Source: Streptomyces sp. GESEQ-35 (GTDB lineage Bacteria > Actinomycetota > Actinomycetes > Streptomycetales > Streptomycetaceae). From it: a stretch of DNA of 64,000 nucleotides. The DNA is taken from positions 62,001 to 126,000 of the forward strand of contig NZ_JAFFSX010000023.1 of assembly GCF_017948485.1 (NCBI RefSeq). The letters run 5' to 3'. Every line of letters begins with the position of its first letter. Within the stretch, counting starts at the first letter, position 1. Below the pieces are notes generated by a model, which did not search any database, had not been told where the DNA came from, and saw only the letters and a list, made by a program, of their open reading frames with translations. Both the position numbers and the translations under genes were made by a program. Below are positions 62,236 to 64,000 of the stretch, piece by piece.

Positions 62236-62640
62236 TCAGACGCGGCGGCGCTTCGGCGGACGGCAGCCGTTGTGCGGGGTCGGGGTGACGTCCTGGATGG
62301 AGCCGACCTCAAGACCGGTCGCCTGGAGCGAACGGATGGCGGTCTCACGACCGGAACCCGGGCCCTTGACGAACACGTCGACCTTGCGCATGCCGTGCTC
62401 CTGGGCGCGGCGGGCAGCCGACTCGGCGGCCATCTGCGCGGCGAACGGCGTGGACTTCCGGGAGCCCTTGAAGCCGACGTGGCCGGCGGAGGCCCAGGAG
62501 ATCACGTTGCCGGACGGGTCCGTGATGGAGACGATCGTGTTGTTGAACGTGCTCTTGATGTGCGCGTGGCCGTGAGCGACGTTCTTCTTTTCCTTGCGGC
62601 GCACCTTCTTGGCAGCGCCCTGACGACCCTTGGGGGGCAT
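62236..62640 (-). CDS. rpsK: 30S ribosomal protein S11
   Basis: 134 residues: basic N-terminus (PPKGRQGAAKKVRRKEKKNV), HIKSTFNNTIVSITD, GFKGSRKSTPFAAQMAAESA, and the C-terminal DVTPTPHNGCRPPKRRRV. Part of the platform of the small subunit. 69 bases downstream of rpsM. Confidence 0.99.
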   Translation of the reverse strand: MPPKGRQGAAKKVRRKEKKNVAHGHAHIKSTFNNTIVSITDPSGNVISWASAGHVGFKGSRKSTPFAAQMAAESAARRAQEHGMRKVDVFVKGPGSGRETAIRSLQATGLEVGSIQDVTPTPHNGCRPPKRRRV

Positions 62641-62709
62641 CTATAACTCCTACGGGGAGGTGGTCGGTCCTACAGCGAAGACCGCTGATGAAGCGTTGTC
62701 CGCTGCGGA

Positions 62710-63090
62710 CTACTTCTTGCCCGGCTTCTTCTTACCGGCGATGGCGCGACGCGGGCCCTTGCGGGTACGAGCGTTCGTGCTGGTGCGCTGACCGCGGACG
62801 GGCAGACCACGACGGTGACGGAGGCCCTGGTAGCAGCCGATCTCCACCTTGCGGCGAATGTCGGCCTGGACCTCACGACGGAGGTCACCCTCGGTCTTGA
62901 TGTTGTTGTCCACGTACTCGCGGATCGCGACGAGCTGCTCCTCGGAGAGGTCGCGAACACGGGTGTTCGGGTCGATGCCCGTTTCCGCCAGCGTGAGCTG
63001 CGAAAGCGTCCGGCCGATGCCGAACACGTAGGTCAGGGCGACCTCCACGCGCTTTTCGCGCGGGATGTCAACACCGGAAACGCGTGCCAT
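62710..63090 (-). CDS. rpsM: 30S ribosomal protein S13
   Basis: 126 residues: ARVSGVDIPREKRVEVALTY, VFGIGRT, the GCYQGLRHRRGLPVRGQRTS segment, and a basic tail ending KKKPGKK. A 223-base gap separates it from rpmJ, so a second promoter for rpsM onward is possible; I see no strong one. Confidence 0.99.
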   Translation of the reverse strand: MARVSGVDIPREKRVEVALTYVFGIGRTLSQLTLAETGIDPNTRVRDLSEEQLVAIREYVDNNIKTEGDLRREVQADIRRKVEIGCYQGLRHRRGLPVRGQRTSTNARTRKGPRRAIAGKKKPGKK

Positions 63091-63313
63091 TCAATGGCTC
63101 CAGTTGTCGTTCGGAGGTCTGACGCGGAACCGACTCCCAGCCGCCGGCCTCTTCACGCTGTTCAAAAGATGCAGCCAAAGATTAGGTACGAACTGGGTCC
63201 CCGGCCTCCGACCGGGGGTATCAGGCCTGATGAGTCTCAGCCCTGGATTCCGCGTATGAACATGTACTGCTTACGTCGCGCGAAGTCTGCGGATGCAGAG
63301 GTTCGGTCTTGCG

Positions 63314-63427
63314 TCAGCCCTGGCGCTGCTTGTGGCGCGGGTTCTCGCAGATGACCATGACCCGACCGTGACGGCGGATCACCCTGCACTTGTCGCAGAT
63401 CTTCTTGACGCTCGGCTTGACCTTCAT
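63314..63427 (-). CDS. rpmJ: 50S ribosomal protein L36
   Basis: 37 residues: MKVKPSVKKICDKCRVIRRH, GRVMVICENPRHKQRQG. The zinc-binding set is complete (CxxC, a third Cys and His), so this is the zinc-containing form of L36. Sits between infA and rpsM as usual. Too short for many gene finders. Confidence 0.98.
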   Translation of the reverse strand: MKVKPSVKKICDKCRVIRRHGRVMVICENPRHKQRQG

Positions 63428-63484
63428 TGGTGAGGTTCTCCGGGTCAGTGCCACCACCCCGGCGAGCCGGGGCACAGGCAAGAT

Positions 63485-63706
63485 CTACTTGTAGCGGTAG
63501 ACGATCCGGCCACGCGTCAGGTCGTACGGAGACAACTCCACCACGACCCGGTCGTCAGGGAGGATGCGGATGTAGTGCATACGCATCTTGCCGCTGATAT
63601 GTGCCAGGACCTGGTGGCCGTTCTGGAGCTCGACCTTGAACATGGCGTTCGGAAGAGACTCAACGACAGTGCCCTCGATCTCGATGGCACCTTGCTTCTT
63701 GGCCAC
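63485..63706 (-). CDS. infA: Translation initiation factor IF-1
   Basis: 73 residues forming one S1-type OB fold: AKKQGAIEIEGTVVESLPNA, MFKVELQNGHQVLAHISGKM, RMHYIRILPDDRVVVELSPY, and RGRIVYRYK at the end. Binds the ribosomal A site during initiation. First gene after map on this strand. Confidence 0.99.
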   Translation of the reverse strand: MAKKQGAIEIEGTVVESLPNAMFKVELQNGHQVLAHISGKMRMHYIRILPDDRVVVELSPYDLTRGRIVYRYK

Positions 63707-63789
63707 GCTTCGCCCTTCGAATCGACTACCTTGATCGACTCCCTTGCGGGGCGCATGCAGGCATGCGGGTGCACGAGAGCCGACGAGTC

Positions 63790-63819
63790 AGTCTACGTCA
63801 GCGCACCCGGAAAGACGAA
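63790..63819 (-). promoter_or_regulatory. Possible infA promoter
   Basis: TTCGTC and TAGACT on the minus strand, 18 bases apart, about 85 bases before the infA start. The -35 is a weak match. Confidence 0.4.
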
Positions 63820-63867
63820 TCGTGGAAGTCTGCCCCGGCAGGCAGATCATTAAGCGCCCGGGACTGA

Positions 63868-63930
63868 AGCGCCCCGTAAGGGGCGCGGGGAACTGCGCGA
63901 CAAGCCCCCACCGGGCTGCGGTCGCCACAC
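63868..63930. repeat. Dispersed GGGGCGCGGGGAACTGCGCG element
   Basis: aagcgccccgtaaggggcgc then ggggaactgcgcgacaagcc. The best match is the copy at 60413: the two share GCCCCGTAAGGGGCGCGGGG. It lies between map and infA. Confidence 0.75.
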
Positions 63931-63957
63931 AACAGGAACCCGCCCCCCATTGGGCGC

Positions 63958-64000
63958 TCAGCCCAGCGGATCCGGAGCAGCAACGACCCCGTACTCAGCC
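63958..64000 (-). CDS. map: Methionine aminopeptidase, C-terminal end only
   Basis: Only the last 13 codons are in the window (AEYGVVAAPDPLG, then TGA). The tail and the place immediately before infA match the conserved Streptomyces order secY-adk-map-infA. Identification relies mostly on synteny. Confidence 0.65.
   Translation of the reverse strand, partial: AEYGVVAAPDPLG

Overview
The window is a chromosomal segment of a Streptomyces or very close relative. It has very high GC with G/C-ended codons, many GTG starts and the developmental genes bldM, whiD and shbA. The gene order around groES-groEL1, guaB, glmS, alr and rpsM-rpsK-rpoA-rplQ-truA is the one I know from Streptomyces core chromosomes. 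Most genes lie on the minus strand; read in their own direction they run from map and infA at the right end to a Ser/Thr kinase-like gene at the left end.

Right to left: (i) 60.4-64 kb is the translation block map (tail only), infA, rpmJ, rpsM, rpsK, rpoA, rplQ, closed by an intrinsic terminator, then truA. (ii) 52.0-59.5 kb, plus strand, is an accessory polysaccharide locus: a GH26 mannanase-like gene, then a tight run of an Egghead/BRE-3-like beta-mannosyltransferase, a membrane-anchored GH113-like hydrolase, a mannose-1-phosphate guanylyltransferase-like enzyme and an acyltransferase-3/SGNH protein. I read this as a candidate system for making, trimming and O-acylating a beta-mannan-type polymer, and it is the most interesting content of the window. 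(iii) 46-51 kb holds rplM-rpsI, glmM, a DUF389 membrane protein and coaA. (iv) 35-46 kb carries a DrrAB-like ABC pair, glmS, a decayed gene fragment, acpS, an L,D-transpeptidase, nnr, a Tat-exported M23 peptidase, alr, an alpha/beta hydrolase and tsaE: wall precursor synthesis next to wall remodelling. A 59-codon gene with a 24-bp perfect palindrome upstream lies beyond tsaE. (v) 31.9-34.4 kb is tsaB-rimI-tsaD plus a coupled small gene (t6A tRNA modification).

(vi) 24.9-31.9 kb is accessory: an ECF42-type sigma factor with its DGPF protein, an LCP-family protein, and a LacI regulator divergent from a GH3 glycosidase, with an operator-like palindrome between them. (vii) 19.6-24.8 kb holds two overlapping polysaccharide-deacetylase lipoproteins, a THUMP-like methyltransferase and a secreted beta-propeller/CWB2 protein. 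(viii) 9-19.6 kb holds groES-groEL1 under two CIRCE operators, small enzymes, whiD, bldM (with a textbook SigBldN promoter), shbA, guaB and guaB3. (ix) 1-9 kb holds a UDP-sugar-dehydrogenase-like protein that has lost its catalytic cysteine, glpD, an active-looking Ser/Thr kinase and a pseudokinase with a huge repeat-rich insertion.

Several genes appear leaderless, with a -10 hexamer six or seven bases before the start codon. Copies of two short dispersed Streptomyces intergenic repeats are present. I saw no tRNA, rRNA, CRISPR, insertion sequence or prophage. All calls rest on reading the sequence; no database search was run.
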